Assembly (NCBI GenBank): GCA_024336345.1
Contig: JANFOG010000006.1
Location: 2,170,001 to 2,234,000, forward strand
Source: Mariannaea sp. PMI_226
Taxonomy: Eukaryota > Ascomycota > Sordariomycetes > Hypocreales > Nectriaceae
Reading direction: 5' to 3'
Length of the DNA: 64,000 nucleotides
A program made the position numbers and the translations under genes. How positions within the stretch are numbered: the stretch's first letter is position 1; the number at the start of each line of letters is the position of its first letter. Positions 34,820-47,499 of this stretch are shown here, one piece after another. The notes beneath the pieces are model-generated. The model was not told the origin of the DNA. It was given only the letters and a program-made list of their open reading frames with translations, and made no database searches.

Positions 34820-36519
34820 CATACGTGCTACATCTGCGCCGGCTGTAAGGGAAGCAAAAGACCGTTGCTACTCGTACCGCCATCCGCGGCAACACTCACA
34901 CTCCATGATCCAATGGCAATCGAGTCTCAGCATCCCAGTGTGGCTGCCGTCATCTGCCGTTCCCGGCTGTATGCGAGTATGATGTTGTCTTTCACTAATG
35001 GTTACAAGTGCTGGCTAGTTGACGTTTCTAAGAGTGATGATCCACCCCGTATTGACGCTGTTCAACAGGATGCTGCGGAGTCGCTTTGCTGTCCGATTAA
35101 TCATTGTTCGAATGGACTCTAGGCATCTTATTATCAGCGTGGTGTCATAGCTCTTTGAGCCACCCCCTCCGTGTAACCCTCCGAACAGGGCCTGCATGTG
35201 GAATGCTGTGTTTGGGGATTTGATCTTCCCGCTTGAAAGCGCATCAAAACGGCTTCTGCTCAGGAATTGGTCTGGCCCTGATTGACCTCTCTTACCAACC
35301 TGCTGAAAGTCATTAGGATAGACCAACGCTTGGTGGCTTCAGTTTTGTCTGAGCAGGGATCTAGGATGCCTGGAATATCCCTCACACCAGCCGAGCTTCA
35401 GCAAATTGGTGTCATCTGGGGAGCTCTTGATCATGTTCAGAATCTTGCTGAACTTGGTCCTCGGGGAAGAAGGCCGATTTTCAACCGTCTGTCGGGTGGC
35501 TGACCATCCTAAATTCTGCAGATGCCGTTGGAAGCAACCGTGTTGGACCTTCGGGCATCTAGAGTGAGCCTCTCATTCTGAGGATCCTCCACGGAGCAGA
35601 TTTCCACATATCCGTAAGCTGGAGCGCCGTTTTAACCTGGCGCCTGTGCTAGCGCCAACATCGGATCGACGCACACCAAAGCTCCTTGTCGGATCCATTT
35701 GCCCCAGACGTCTGTCCACACCTCCAAATTGAGACCGGTCTTTACGACATGCTTTTGAATCTCGTGCCAGTTGGGTCTCATTCTGCAAAGCTACCTTAAG
35801 ATATAGGTTGCTTATACTTGGCAGCCATCTGGCCGAGCGTGATTGTCAGCAAAACTGTGTGTCAGGAGCCCAAGCAGACCAGGGAGAAGATGGTGGCGGC
35901 GAGGGTGGTGGGGAGAGCCGGGGTGAATCTTGAAGTGGTGGTCTCAACATGCCTTAAGCAGACGCAACATAGAGTAGCCAGGCCGGGGCACCGTCAGAGT
36001 TGCCTATGTGGTGCCGACCCTCCTCGTCCCGTCCCGAGACGTGGTATCTGGGCTAGGGTATGAATGAACTGAAGTGGTGAATGACGAGGAGAGAAGGATT
36101 CGCTACACTAGGTAACAGAATTCTTGAGAGAAAGGGGGGGGTTAATTCTGGCATTAAGACGGTACGTTTCCGTCTATACACATGGGTTTGTGTCGTCATG
36201 GTGCATTAACAGTGGCTTTTTTTGGTCTCAAGCGGAGGTTCGAGCAGCATGCATCCACATCCAAGAAGACCACCGGGCACCGTTGGCCCGACTCCGAGAG
36301 TCTCAGGCTGTTCTGTTTGAACGCTGATGGATGACCTGAGAGCCCAAGTTGATCTGGTCTCGATGGCAGGGGACTCTTGGGCAGCGAGAACTCTGCGGCT
36401 CTGCGAGGAAGAGATACTGGCCGAGAAGATAAGATGCCACTATCGCTCAGGATAGACACGGGCTGTGAACATGAGGACCACCGAACATTCCCACCCCCAT
36501 AACCCCCTACCGAGTTTAA
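34820..36519. other. 1.7 kb with no supported gene
   Basis: Only short frames on both strands. The frame at 35282-35503 (+) ends in a plausible helix (LTPAELQQIGVIWGALDHVQ) but has no partner exon. A G-tract lies at 36134-36140. Confidence 0.45.
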
Positions 36520-37650
36520 ATGCCCCGAGAGTTTGAAAAGATGTCTCGCTCCGTGAGTTTCTGTGCTAAGAATCTGGCGTCGAAACAGTCTGGCTCTAAC
36601 ACTTGGTTTTTTTTTAGAGCAAATCTTCAAAGAAACACTCCAGCCATGGTTCGGGTAGCCGTAGTAAGGGGTCAAGCTCTTCAACACGCTACAGCGATAC
36701 ACCTGCCCTTCCGCAAGTGAGCTTTCTGTTCACGGTCAATGAGCTGCGCATCGACGCTGAACAACGAGACGAATACCATCACCGCATTCCTCCAACGCAC
36801 CCCAATGGATACACTGATGAAATCCAGAGCAGGGTCATGTACTATAACAACGGAGTCGTTAGTAGCCACCCTGGCTACCAATGGTATCGAGGTTCGCCTC
36901 CAGACCTCAGACGCACAGAGGGACAACTGTGGCGCATAAACGCACAGGAAGACGAAGACTACCGTCCCGTTAAATACAGCACATGTGCCGTGTTTGCGTG
37001 CAACCCTCACCTTCCTATTATGGTCTGTCCTGATGACCCCTTTGTCAACAACACCGAGTCGCGTTGGCAGTTGTTACAGATTCTTCACCCTCGAGCATTT
37101 CCAGGGCTGTCTCAGGTGGCTCATGAGGACAGTAACATGCCTGATGGGCCAGGCCTTACGCGATACGTTGCTGGTTCTCATCCAAGATGGATTCCCTCTT
37201 TAGTGCCCAGTTCGTATCGGTGGCCGCATCTTTCAACACCCCCTCCCTCCACTGGCCTTGGAGGCGAACTGGCCATTGTCTTGGGACTGATGGCTCTCGC
37301 CGCAGAGCCCGACCATCATGACTCCAACGACAATACTAATATACTTTTCCTCGGCGATGGCAACCACCGCGGATGCTGGAGAGGAGGGGGGTGGTATGGC
37401 AATAGCCCACCCCGAGGACGTGAGTGGAAAAGACTCGTTTAAAAAGCCTGTTATATAGGTTGAAACAGTGACTGAATGTTTGGCTAACCTATAGAATCTT
37501 CCTTGCCCTTTCTATCTAGACCCTCCAACGAGTGAGTTTTCCCCAATGGGCTTCCTCGTCACCGTGTTTCTCGACCCGGAAAATCCGCAGGGATCTACGA
37601 GGGATATGCTGGAGTGGTTCGAATGGGAGCAGCCTATTGTGCATGGCTGA
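36520..37650 (+). CDS. Conserved-looking hypothetical protein with basic serine-rich N-terminus
   Basis: Three exons: 36520-36552, 36618-37419 and 37520-37650 (introns 65 and 100 bp); 321 residues from ATG 36520 or 314 from ATG 36541 (MSRSSKSSKKHSS). The first ~40 residues are serine, lysine and histidine-rich. A folded-looking part follows, with RIPPTHPNGYTDEIQSRVMY, HPGYQWYRGSPPDLRR, KYSTCAVFACNPHLP and WQLLQILHPRAFPGL. A glycine-rich segment (GDGNHRGCWRGGGWYG) precedes the last exon, which reads MGFLVTVFLDPENPQGST and DMLEWFEWEQPIVHG. The choice of the second acceptor (TCTATCTAG) is forced, because the earlier CTATAG gives an immediate stop. I do not recognise the family; coding evidence is the long open frame across consistent splice sites. 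Confidence 0.72.
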
Positions 37651-38241
37651 TTTCACCACACCCCCCTGGGATTTCATTACCCTTTTTTGGGTCTTCTGAA
37701 TTTGGACACGGAGCGTAGCTTTGCACGCACACCATACGTTTTTATCTTTTGGCTGGAGTGGCCAATGATGGATTGATGCCGTCATGACTCAAAGAACTTC
37801 CGACATTCTTGGTACGATTTTGATAGGTTGTATTATTTCATTCATCTTTTAGTGTGAATATATTTTCCCTTCTATCCCCTCACCTATGCTCGCTCATCAT
37901 CTCTCCGTTCATCACCCTTATATGTAAAGTTCCCGCCTCCTTGTGTCACTTACTCTCCCCTAGTTTCCATTCGTCGCCATGGTGTATCAAAAAATAATAG
38001 TCGATCATACGACCCGACATGGTCTTCGTTGCAAACCAACGAAATGCCATCTTTTCATCTCGTCCCAATGTTCGACTTTTGCCTGAGCAGAAAGCCCGCC
38101 GACCCCAGGTCGCAGGTATATTTGCTGGCGAAGCTATCGACATTGTCCGCGAGAGGAACGGGTCTATCTTCGTAATTTGTGTAAATGAGGGAGAGAGACT
38201 AGGTTGTCTCTTTAAATCTCCTGACTTTGAGAAGTAGTGAC
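37651..38241. other. Convergent 3' flanks
   Basis: Lies between the orphan + gene ending at 37650 and apm1 (-) ending at 38242. Frames overlapping 37946-38365 are most likely chance reading of the apm1 3' region. Confidence 0.5.
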
Positions 38242-39836
38242 TCAGACGGCGTCGGGAAGTCGCACGGCTATGTCGCCGGATTGAGTGATGTATCTGACCC
38301 AAGGCAGGGAGGGATATTGCAACTGAAAGGGGAAGTGAGTTAGGAAATACTCGGTTCAGGGCCAAGAGGATAAGGGACGTATTCTAGGGAAGCTTACCTT
38401 GGGCTCCGTAATCTTTAGATAGCGCACCTGAATACCACTAGTGGTAAAGTAGGGAATTTCAAACTTGACCTGGATTGGTCTCTTGGCGGCCTTTCCAGGA
38501 CCACCAACACCTCCCATGCTGCCGCCAAAACCACCCGTCATACCACCGCCATGTTCATCATCGCCTCTTACACTAGGCAAGCCTAGCTCAGCGCGCATGA
38601 GGAATTCCTTGCCACCACCAAACTGCTTAATCTTCCAGACGATGGCGCTCTGCTCAGGGGCGTAGTGAACGGAGCCAATGTTGGTACGGAAACGCGGGCT
38701 GTCGGCATCATCAGGAACTGGGACAATAATCTCAACATTGTTGGCGGTGCTACGGCGCTTGAACTGGGCACGAGCTTTGAGCATGTACTCAATACGCGAA
38801 CCAGAATGCGATTCCACAACAGACTCGACCCAGATGAGGGGCTTGACTTGGGTGTTGAGACGGTAGGACATCAGCTCGAACTCGCCATCGGGGGGGATAA
38901 AGGAGATGGTGCGGTCGTTTTCGAAGCGTGATAGGCGCACGCACTGGTGAAATTTGACATCTTCCATCTCAATGGACTTGCCACGGGTGGAGCGGCCTGT
39001 TGTTTCGAACATGACTTTGTCGTTGAGGCCGAGACGGAGCTCGGGCATACCACTAAGGTAGCACTTCATCTTAATGGCGCCCAGGATCTCAGAACGAAGA
39101 ACGTTTCCGTTCGCGGAAACGAGCAGATTCAGACTCTCAACGACATCAAGGAACACTTCGTTCTTGCGGTAGCGGATACCTTCAGATCGCCAGGAGACGG
39201 CGTTTGTAACGGCAATGGGTGGGCGGGCCTGGATCTCGAGCTTGTGCGACTCCTGAGTGATGTACTCTTGGAGGATTTTCGTCTCTGTAGTTTGGGGATA
39301 ACCAAAGTCCATCATCTCATCGAGGAGCTCGTAGATGACGACGAAGTTGTCACGGATGGATTCTTCTTCCAGGGCCTTGAAGTACTCGGTGAAGACCTCA
39401 ACGACCTTGTGGAGGAAGAGGAGGATTTCAGCGGCATTTGTGTTTCGTTTTGTGAGGGCAAGGAGGTAAAGGTTGTTATGGCGGATGTAGAGGTACTACG
39501 TGTCGCAGGGCGTGTCAGACGGCAAAGAGCGGAGGAGGGAAGAAGTAGTCACGTACGTTGATACCCTCATGGGAGAAGCATGGAGGGACGGCGGAAGAGT
39601 CTTCTTCGGCTTCGGATAGTAGGACGGGGAATTTTTCGACAGCAGACATGGGGATATCACCTCGGTAGTTACGGGCGAGAAGGGTCTGCGCAGAGGAGGC
39701 CAGATCAGCTTGAGGGAGTTCAGGTTGGACATGGATGAGCAGCGGAGCTCGACAACTGCGGTGGGTGGCCGGGTTGTTGACAAGGGGAGTTACGCACCTT
39801 GCCCTTAAGATCTAGAAAGAAGATAGCTGACGCCAT
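38242..39836 (-). CDS. apm1: AP-1 clathrin adaptor complex subunit mu
   Basis: Four exons: 39836-39798, 39685-39557, 39495-38398 and 38322-38242 (introns 112, 61 and 75 bp); 448 residues, the normal length. The N-terminal longin-like part reads MASAIFFLDLKGK, TLLARNYRGDIPM, FSHEGINYLYIRHNNLYLLA. The linker and mu homology domain follow from about residue 165 (SWRSEGIRYRKNEVFLDVVE), with GKSIEMEDVKFHQCVRLSRF and the final strand YPSLPWVRYITQSGDIAVRL. The subunit binds YxxPhi sorting signals and acts at the trans-Golgi network and endosomes. A glycine-rich insertion (GGGMTGGFGGSMGGVGG) lies in the C-terminal domain. The tiny first and last exons are fixed by protein homology and phase. Confidence 0.97.
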
Positions 39837-42439
39837 TGCTGTTGAGGCTCGTATGGGATGATGTAGGGAGAAAGCGGAAGAAATGCGTGGGAAGATCGAG
39901 GAAGCTGAAGTTGTGGTATCGAGGCGGAGGGGCAGAAAGGAGGTTGTGGATGATGGTATCGTCGTTCAATTGGCGCGGTGGCCACGGGGGAGAAAGAATC
40001 GCAAAGACAGGGGGCTCATGCGCAAAGGAGGAGGTCGAAAAAGTGAAGAAAAGAGAATTAGGATCACAGTAGAGCACTAGCAGACATGATTTGTTGGAAG
40101 TGAGGCTGAAGGCTGGGATTATTTGGCATCTATTTGGGAGCCTGGCCCTTTCCAGAGTACAAGTAGATATTGCTGGTTAATGAGCAGCAAGCGCCACGGT
40201 GTCGACGGCAAAAGGTCGGGATTGGGGATTGGTGGGGTTTGGTGCGCGGCTGGAGGCAGGCGCAAACGCAGCAGCGCAGCTTGGGGTTCCTGCCAACGGT
40301 TTGGGAGAGCTGAGCTATGCTTTGGGTATGTACAGTAAGCAAGTACGATATGGGTACCTTACTGAGCTTCCACCTAGATCAGTGTCACGTGATGCTAATT
40401 TGAAGCTCCTTCAAAAGAAAACTTTTCTCCCCATTGGACAGTCTTTTCCTTTCTCCTATCAACGCACCCTCTAGACAGTGCAGACCAGCATTTTTTTAAG
40501 CCCACTGACGGATGACATTCTGTTATACCAGACGTGGAGCCGTTGTTGATTCTGCGATTTCGTGGTGCGAAGAGAAGGAATTCTTCGCGTCTTCATTGGT
40601 TTCATAAGAACTGCCCAAGAGAAAACTCAGTGCTTGGACCAGTGTCAGAGGAACCGCACATGCCTTGATCCGTGACCATGCTTCTTCTTCTCAGTCAACC
40701 AGCCTTCTTAACTCAAGGATTAAGGAGTGGTGGCTTGTCGTTCTCATTACGCAACCGAAAAGTTTGTGCGAGGCCTTCCAATGGCTTGTGATGAGGCAAA
40801 TCGGCCCAACTCTAGCCATAAAAGATGTCACAAGTTCTGTCTGCCTTCATATGTTCTCAGCTTGGTGACTTGGTTAACTTGGACTGGCAACGTCATCTGA
40901 CCAAACGTAACTCTGGCGCATTCAGCATATTGTCTGGAAATATTGGCACGGCAGGCTGGACTGATTCAACAGAACAGCACCCGTAGCTATGTATGCACTT
41001 CGGCTATCTGTAAATCGAGTAATCATGTACGCATGGTATCGCAGAGTGCCATGGTTAGATTAGAGGACATTGCTCAAAACTTTGAACACAAAGGGATGAT
41101 CTAACTTGGCCACGTATAGAGGTGCTCGAAATATCCAAGGCACTTTCTACGGCGGGTGAGAGAATCCGTTAGGTCATAAGACATTAGATGAAGGCGGGAT
41201 CTCCGAGATGACCCTTCAAAGAAAGTTCTGTAATCACACTTATACCATCGAGGGTGTGGTTGTGTGTGTGTTGGTGTGTGTGTGTGTCTACGCTTGCGCT
41301 TGTCTGTAATAATCGACGAGCTGCGTTAGCTGCCATGAAGTGTGACCTACCATACACAGTTTGAAGTATTGCAAAACAACACGGCGTACTTTTGCACAAC
41401 GGTGATACCCTCTCAAGCACCAATTTTGATCAACTTCTTTCAGGTGTCTGTTACGTACGCGCAGAATAAGACAATCAGAGTCAAAGGCATACAGACCGCC
41501 CTTCCAACTATTAGTGGATTATTAGTTGGCCAAAGAACATGTCTCAAAATTGATCATTCAAGTTCTGAAAGAAACAGAAGAATCAGGCCCAAGGGTTTGT
41601 ATAGGAGAAAGAGTAAGTGTTGCTTCTGTAACTTGACCTCTTTCGCTCGCTAATGTAGAAGGATACGAGTAACTTCCAGTTGTCGCTCACTTGTAATGTC
41701 TGCCCATTGTCATCTTGATCCGCTTTCAACCACGGCACGCGCTCTGTTGCATTTTCCTGGTCAAACATATCTCTGAATCAGACCGTGATATTGGTTCGGC
41801 GGTTTTGCCTCACACAAACATCTACCTGAGAATACCGAAGAGCGGCCTTGTTGGCTCCAGTTCTGATCTGAAGCTTGTCTATAAGGCTTGGCAGAGTCGG
41901 GCTCGAGGTTTCGGAGAGTTCGCGGTCAGATGGAAAGGAAGGGCTAGCAATGCGATGGGTAGCCGATTCTTAAGAAATTCATACGCAACGCTTTGGAGAA
42001 CCAAGGTGACACTGCAAAGATGCCTTTGTCTGTCTCGCAATTTGGGGTTTTTTATGCACTTATGGCGGTGCTTTAAATATTTATTGTCCCTTTTTACTAC
42101 TTTTTACATCCAAGACTGCAAGCACATCCGGCATTGTGTGGTAGTACCGCTCATTATCAATGCGAGTTCAATCTCTCCGACCGACACCGCTTCATTTGAC
42201 AAAGGTCCTCGCATTTGTCTAGTTATGATCTAGAAACTTGTTAATTGACGTAATAGACGGTCCAGTGCTGAAAATCAGCCCCTTATAACGGGGATACTTG
42301 GATAATGGAATGGGCGAAATGAGAGACAACGTCCGACCCGAGACAAACGTAATCTCCGATAGGACGATCGAGAGTCTATCTACGAGTTGAGTGACGTCGA
42401 GTCGCTCTCATCGTATCAAAACTCGAATAGGAAGTGAAG
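39837..42439. other. 2.6 kb without a supported gene
   Basis: Begins with the apm1 promoter. The largest frame, 41715-42233 (+), has no domain, poor composition and overlaps nothing recognisable. Contains a TG microsatellite near 41261-41288. Confidence 0.5.
41261..41288. repeat. TG microsatellite
   Basis: Interrupted run of TG dinucleotides (TGTGTGTGTG, TTGG, then GTGTGTGTGTGTG). Confidence 0.85.
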
Positions 42440-42446
42440 TATAAAT
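42440..42446 (+). promoter_or_regulatory. TATA box of the cysteine-rich secreted protein gene
   Basis: TATAAAT, 100 bp upstream of ATG 42546, followed by a C/T-rich leader. Confidence 0.6.
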
Positions 42447-42545
42447 TCGGTATGTTCCCTTGACTTTTGCTTGACAACTCCATCACTACTTTTCACTTTA
42501 GCAACGATATCATCTACCTTCTCTGCTTGAGATCAATACGCAACC

Positions 42546-43220
42546 ATGCTTTTTTCGTCTTTCTTCGCCTCTCTTCACATTAACATTGCTTCTGTCGCTG
42601 CTGTCGGTCACTTATATGGCCGACAGGGCTCCATTGGAGACAACGCTGCAATTTTTCAACGAGACGAGCCTGCTCGATGCGCATGGAATGGCGGCTGCTT
42701 GCCAGGAGCGAGGCATATATACCCTGGTAGTAGACCGTGTCCCGAAGGAAGCATATGCAGTGAGAAGCAATGCTGGTGCGAAATACCATGCTCGCAAAGC
42801 ATGCTCGAAGGCTGCAAATCAGACAGATGCAAAAGAGAGCGCAAATTTCTGGAAGCAAATCCAGTAAATCGGGCCCATGCCTTGAACGCAATGAGCCATT
42901 GTCATGCCCCAGTCAAGATGAGCCAGTCGATGTGCAACTATGATCACCTGTTCAATCCACCATCCACCGACTGGTTACAATGTGAAGGAATGTTTCAGTA
43001 TGCCGACGGCGCGTGTTTATTCAATAGGACAAATTTCGACAATTGCCAGAAAGCTTGGAACGCGAAAAAGAATGCGGATGGATCTCCAGATTTAGGGTTT
43101 CTAAATACTCTTGCAAAGCTATGTCGAGGACTAGAAATGTACCAAGATTTGGGGAATGAAGAGGTAGATTTTGTTGGAGGATTTGAGAAAAGAGGTGACT
43201 CAGGAGTATACTGCAGATAA
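42546..43220 (+). CDS. Cysteine-rich secreted protein, effector-like
   Basis: Single exon, 224 residues. The first ~20 residues are a likely signal peptide (FFASLHINIASVAAVG). The mature part carries 16 cysteines; the densest block, residues ~45-95, reads CAWNGGC, CPEGSIC, CWCEIPC and CKSDRC. There is one N-glycosylation sequon (NRT) and a dibasic KR near the C-terminus. No family was recognised. It sits alone, with 2.7 kb of non-coding DNA before it and 4.3 kb after it, and has a TATA box, as often seen for regulated secreted proteins. Small, cysteine-rich and secreted fits a candidate effector, adhesion or defence protein; the role is not known. The start is the first ATG after the TATA box. 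Confidence 0.72.
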   Translation: MLFSSFFASLHINIASVAAVGHLYGRQGSIGDNAAIFQRDEPARCAWNGGCLPGARHIYPGSRPCPEGSICSEKQCWCEIPCSQSMLEGCKSDRCKRERKFLEANPVNRAHALNAMSHCHAPVKMSQSMCNYDHLFNPPSTDWLQCEGMFQYADGACLFNRTNFDNCQKAWNAKKNADGSPDLGFLNTLAKLCRGLEMYQDLGNEEVDFVGGFEKRGDSGVYCR

Positions 43221-46200
43221 ATATGGAACTTTCAATATTTTCGAAGTTCTCGTCTGTCATATCAAACAGAGTCTCCTGCACGCGAAGCACTCGTGTTACT
43301 TAGCAGGGTGGGATATCTGGTATGGTAGAGGGAAAAACCAAGCATGCCATAGTATCAATTATGGTATTTTGAGAGACATTTCGTCCCAAAAAAAAACATG
43401 AAGAAGAGGAGACGAGTCCCTGTTGCTCCTACTAATTGTGGTGAAAATTCCCATAGCATCTCTCGCATGTATCGCTCTGTAGCTAGTTTGGCTGATCTAG
43501 GGTTTGAAGGAATTGTTGGTTCCTTCATTATTGGAATGTTTCATCGCCCCATTTTCCCTATTCGAACCGTTATGGTCAATATAGCGAGATATTTGGTTGT
43601 TTCATTATGAATAAGCCGCTTTGAATCATATCATCCTGATTGTTGTGGGAAGGACTGGGTGTAACGCGTTGTAACGCCATATTAGAGAAACGTCCGTCTG
43701 GAGTTTGTGAAAGACTAGCAGAATGTTATTATGATCTGAGAATTGAGAGGAGAAAAGTGGCTTTGTATCCTGGCATTATTCTTCGCTGCCTGGTGTCGAC
43801 ATAATTGAAACTGTTTCCAGTACTGTGATGCCCATCACTTTTACGATCGCTTTGTAAAGGTATACTGTCCGCCATGCCACACGGTATCAGCCACAACAGA
43901 TCACGCGTCCATTGGCAGTGCAGGAACCCGATTCGTATTCAATTGGCGGGCAGTTTTCAAGGTGCGCTACCGTAATGGTGGGAGCTGGGAAGAAACCACC
44001 GTCACTGATCTGACAGATTCCTCGGCTGGCTACTGCATGTCTCAGCTGCGCCATCCCTAGCCTGCCCTACCAACCTACCTCTTCTCTCGCCAACACAGGC
44101 ACAGAAAGGTTGAAAGCTTGTTTCGGGGCCTTTGCCTCCCGCCAAGTCATATGTCACATCCCCATCCATTCTGAACAGGATGTCGCAAGCCAAAGGCCTA
44201 CCCAATTGATTGTAAGGGTTGCCTCTCCTCGGTAAGCTCTATTCCTCCGCTAGACCCGATTTAGCGGCACAGATCTTTCACAACACAACCCGAAAAGCTT
44301 TCATGGGGGTGGAAAAGCCAGTGCCATGTGCGGCTGACCAAGTTGAAGAACTTTGTTCTTTGTAGCCTCGGCGTCAAAAATATCCGAGAGTCCTTCCCAA
44401 GTTGCTTTTTTTCGGCTCAGGGGGGTTCTCTTTGCTACTTTGCCTATTGTCATTGGAGAAGGTTACGAGAAAGGGAGTTTCCTTCTGCTACTTTCACTTT
44501 TGGGTGGGTTGCCAAGGACTAATAGTGGATGAAACCAAAACTAGGTAGCGTACTTGGTGAAATGTGTTTCGATATCTAATGAGATTGGCTATAACGGTCT
44601 CTCCCTTGCCTACAGATTACTTGGTTTGGATAAGTGGAAATCCGGGGGGGGACGGGGGCGAAGGGCGCCTCCCATGCTGGGCATTAGAGCAGTGATATAG
44701 CTATAGCTTGGTTGGTTTAGGCGCCGTCACAGGTTCTCGCTTTGGAATGAGGCGGTGGGAGGGGATGCCGATTCCGACAGCCGGCTAAGCACTATGATCC
44801 AGAGGCAGACAATGGATGGGACAATGACAGGCGGTATTGATGCGGAGGGCGCAAACACGAGCCCACGGACTGTAAGCTGGAGCGTCGAATTACCCAATAA
44901 TTCACGGTAGAACATCCGAAGCAAAGAGGGGTTCCGGCCAACCGGGAGCTGGATGAGCTGGCTGGGGGAGCATTATGGGAATAGCATCGAGAACATGGAG
45001 GGCCACAATGAGCTGTTCTTGCAGCAACCAGCGTTAGACAGTGACTTGAGGGGGAGGAGACCAAAAAGAATGCAGCAGTAGTCTTGACTGGCGCAAGGGG
45101 TGAGTGAGTCTTTTAGGCCACCTCCAAAATGGAGAAAGGAAAAAAAAAAATTATGGATTACAAAAGCAGGGGCGTCCTTTGAACCAAAGCACTCATCATC
45201 AATACTATGTAGCAGGGTCAGGCAAAAGTGTCCCTGTACGCGTACGTCCTGTACCTTCTTATCGGTAACGTATAACATGCCCTTGCTAGTAGTATACGAC
45301 CAGGCGGGTTTTGGTAGTTACTATGTATGTGTCTTCCATTGATGGGCAAGCTGCTTGCTGATGCGAGCTGATGCTAAAAATGAGGCCCAGACAAGGCAAG
45401 GCAAGGGCATGGCGCATGACTCGAGGTCCACCGCTTCATATACAGATTACAGTGGCCGACATGTGAATCCGATCGACTTTTACTAGGTACATACATACAG
45501 GAGGTGGAGGTAGGCGTAGGTATCCGTGCTCAATCCGCAAGTGGATGGCGGGATCACAAGATAGCTATCCTCGATGAATTAATTTCACCTCATATCGAGG
45601 TCGATGATCACAGGCGACAGACAGCGGCGTTAATCTGATTGAGAATGTCGGAACTGGAGATACGTACACCGGTAATCTGCACCTACAGTACCTTGCCTTG
45701 TCTAACTTTTACCTCCCAAAGATAAGGTGACAACCTGATAATGACATTTGTGGTGGTTTTTTTTTTTTTCCTTAGCATGTGATCACGCACACCAGCAATC
45801 GATCCATCATTGATCCATTTTCATCCACCCCTGGACCACCTCAGACATCATCCCGGCCAGGCCCCAGGTCCAACCACAGCTCTCTACCATTCCCCAGCTC
45901 TGACACGTGCTTGACGAAATCTTGCACGGACGCTGTGCGTACGTACGTACCTACATGGTACTTTGCGGTCTGGTTACCGTACCCCAATCTGTGAAGGGAA
46001 GCGGGCCGCAAGATAATTTTATGTGCAAAATACGGAGTACTGGTACAGTTCCTCTCGTCGTGAACACTCTTTAGTACATTATTTATTTTATTTTGATTAC
46101 TACGGCGTTTTTATTTTCTTTCCATACGGAGAGAAGAGTGCGCCGGAGTAGTCAAACTACCTACAGTAATTAACTACTCCCTCTGCCCTTCTCAATCTTC

Positions 46201-46888
46201 TTTTTATCGTCCAGTTGGTGCATCCTGTCGTCAATCAACGGTCATCTCCAATCACCACGACCCTTGGACCTAGCCCTCCCAAAACTGATATCAGGCATTC
46301 ATATCTCCTCACGTCTTTCTCGTTGCAAACGAAACGGCATCTTATTTTCTCCCTCTTTTCAAAGAGATAGACCATTCAAAGAACTGAGTTGCAGCTCTTC
46401 AGCACCGTATGCTCCTCTGCCTCAATTCTTTGTCATTCGCCCCCTTCATCATCAGGGGTCTCCTAGTTCTCCATCACAAGCTTCATGGGGCATCTTAAGG
46501 GCTTCTAGCGCGCTATTACCCATAACCCCACTCATTGCAGACCCCCTCGGAGCAACTCAGCTACTATATACGCTACCGTGCTGCCGCGCTTACGGACAGA
46601 CCCTTCTAAATTACTGCGACGCAAGCTCTTGAATACACCAATCTAGGCAGTTCAACCCGGCCCGGAGCCTAGGGCCGCAAGAAACTCGACTTTTGGCTGC
46701 CCAGTCCCTGCATGATAAAGACTGTCGTCGACTGTTGAAGCGGGAGAGAAAGGTACTGGTAAGCAGGGTAAAGCAGGATTGTGTGAAGCAGTTCCTGTGT
46801 CGGGAGTCACAGAAAGTAGGTCGCAGTGGTGATCTTATTCCTGCACTTCCAACATAGCTCTTGAGCACTTTCCAGCCCAATCGCGCCC

Positions 46889-46890
<2 letters not shown>
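43221..46890. other. 3.7 kb with no supported gene
   Basis: Short frames only. It has a GAGTACTGG/TACGGAGTAC word at 46030-46040, ACGTACGTACGT runs near 45938-45950 and an A-tract at 45140-45150. The part after 46140 is pyrimidine-rich and belongs to the opi1 upstream region. Confidence 0.45.
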
Positions 46891-46930
<40 letters not shown>

Positions 46931-46932
46931 TT
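46891..46932 (+). repeat. (CT)16 microsatellite followed by a T-tract
   Basis: Sixteen CT units from 46891 to 46922 and then ten T, 570 bp before the opi1 start codon. Long pyrimidine tracts on the coding strand are typical of strong fungal promoters. Confidence 0.9.
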
Positions 46933-47050
46933 CCGTTTTCTTCTGGGGTGTGTTTTTGCGCAGATATCACACGAGTAAGTTGATTATTATTGTTGTCATT
47001 TTTCTGCCCCGTGCAAGTGGGTAGGTGGCCACCTTTCTGCCCATCTTCTG

Positions 47051-47239
47051 ATGCTGATGTTCCGTCTCCTGGCGTCACCTCACTCTCATACTCATCCCAC
47101 TGCCACTGACCTCACCTGCCTGACTACTAAGTTAACCGCCAACTGCCTCTACTTCACCCCAACCTTTTTTCTTCCCTCCTTGCCCTTCCCCCATCGCTTC
47201 TCTTCCCACGGCTCTGAATTGGCTGCAGTCATATCGTGA
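47051..47239 (+). other. Possible upstream ORF in the opi1 leader
   Basis: An ATG-started frame of 62 codons lies 261 bp before the opi1 ATG, with a second in-frame ATG two codons later. It would act as a uORF only if transcription starts upstream of 47051, which the sequence does not show. Confidence 0.25.
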
Positions 47240-47499
47240 GGCAGTCACACTCTCCCCCTCCCTCACTCTCATAACCCCTCGTTCTTTTCTTTATTTCTTT
47301 TTCCTTTACTTTTTTCTTTTGTCTTCATTGACTTGCACTTTATCCCCACCATTTTTTATTTCATTTTTTTTTTACGTCGCATCTGCTCAAGCCAAAGTCT
47401 CTTTGCACCAGGCCAAAACCAAAAATCCTCCCGCTGTCGTGTCCCGCCCAGATGACCGATTGACATACCCGCCTTATCGCCGACGCCAGCGCCTGCGAA

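Noticed and set aside
36196..36702. 168-codon open frame on the minus strand
   Set aside because: It overlaps the start of the spliced + strand gene at 36520-37650 and has no domain or coherent composition.
41715..42233. 172-codon + strand open frame
   Set aside because: No domain, mixed composition, no splice partners, not preceded by a promoter-like leader.
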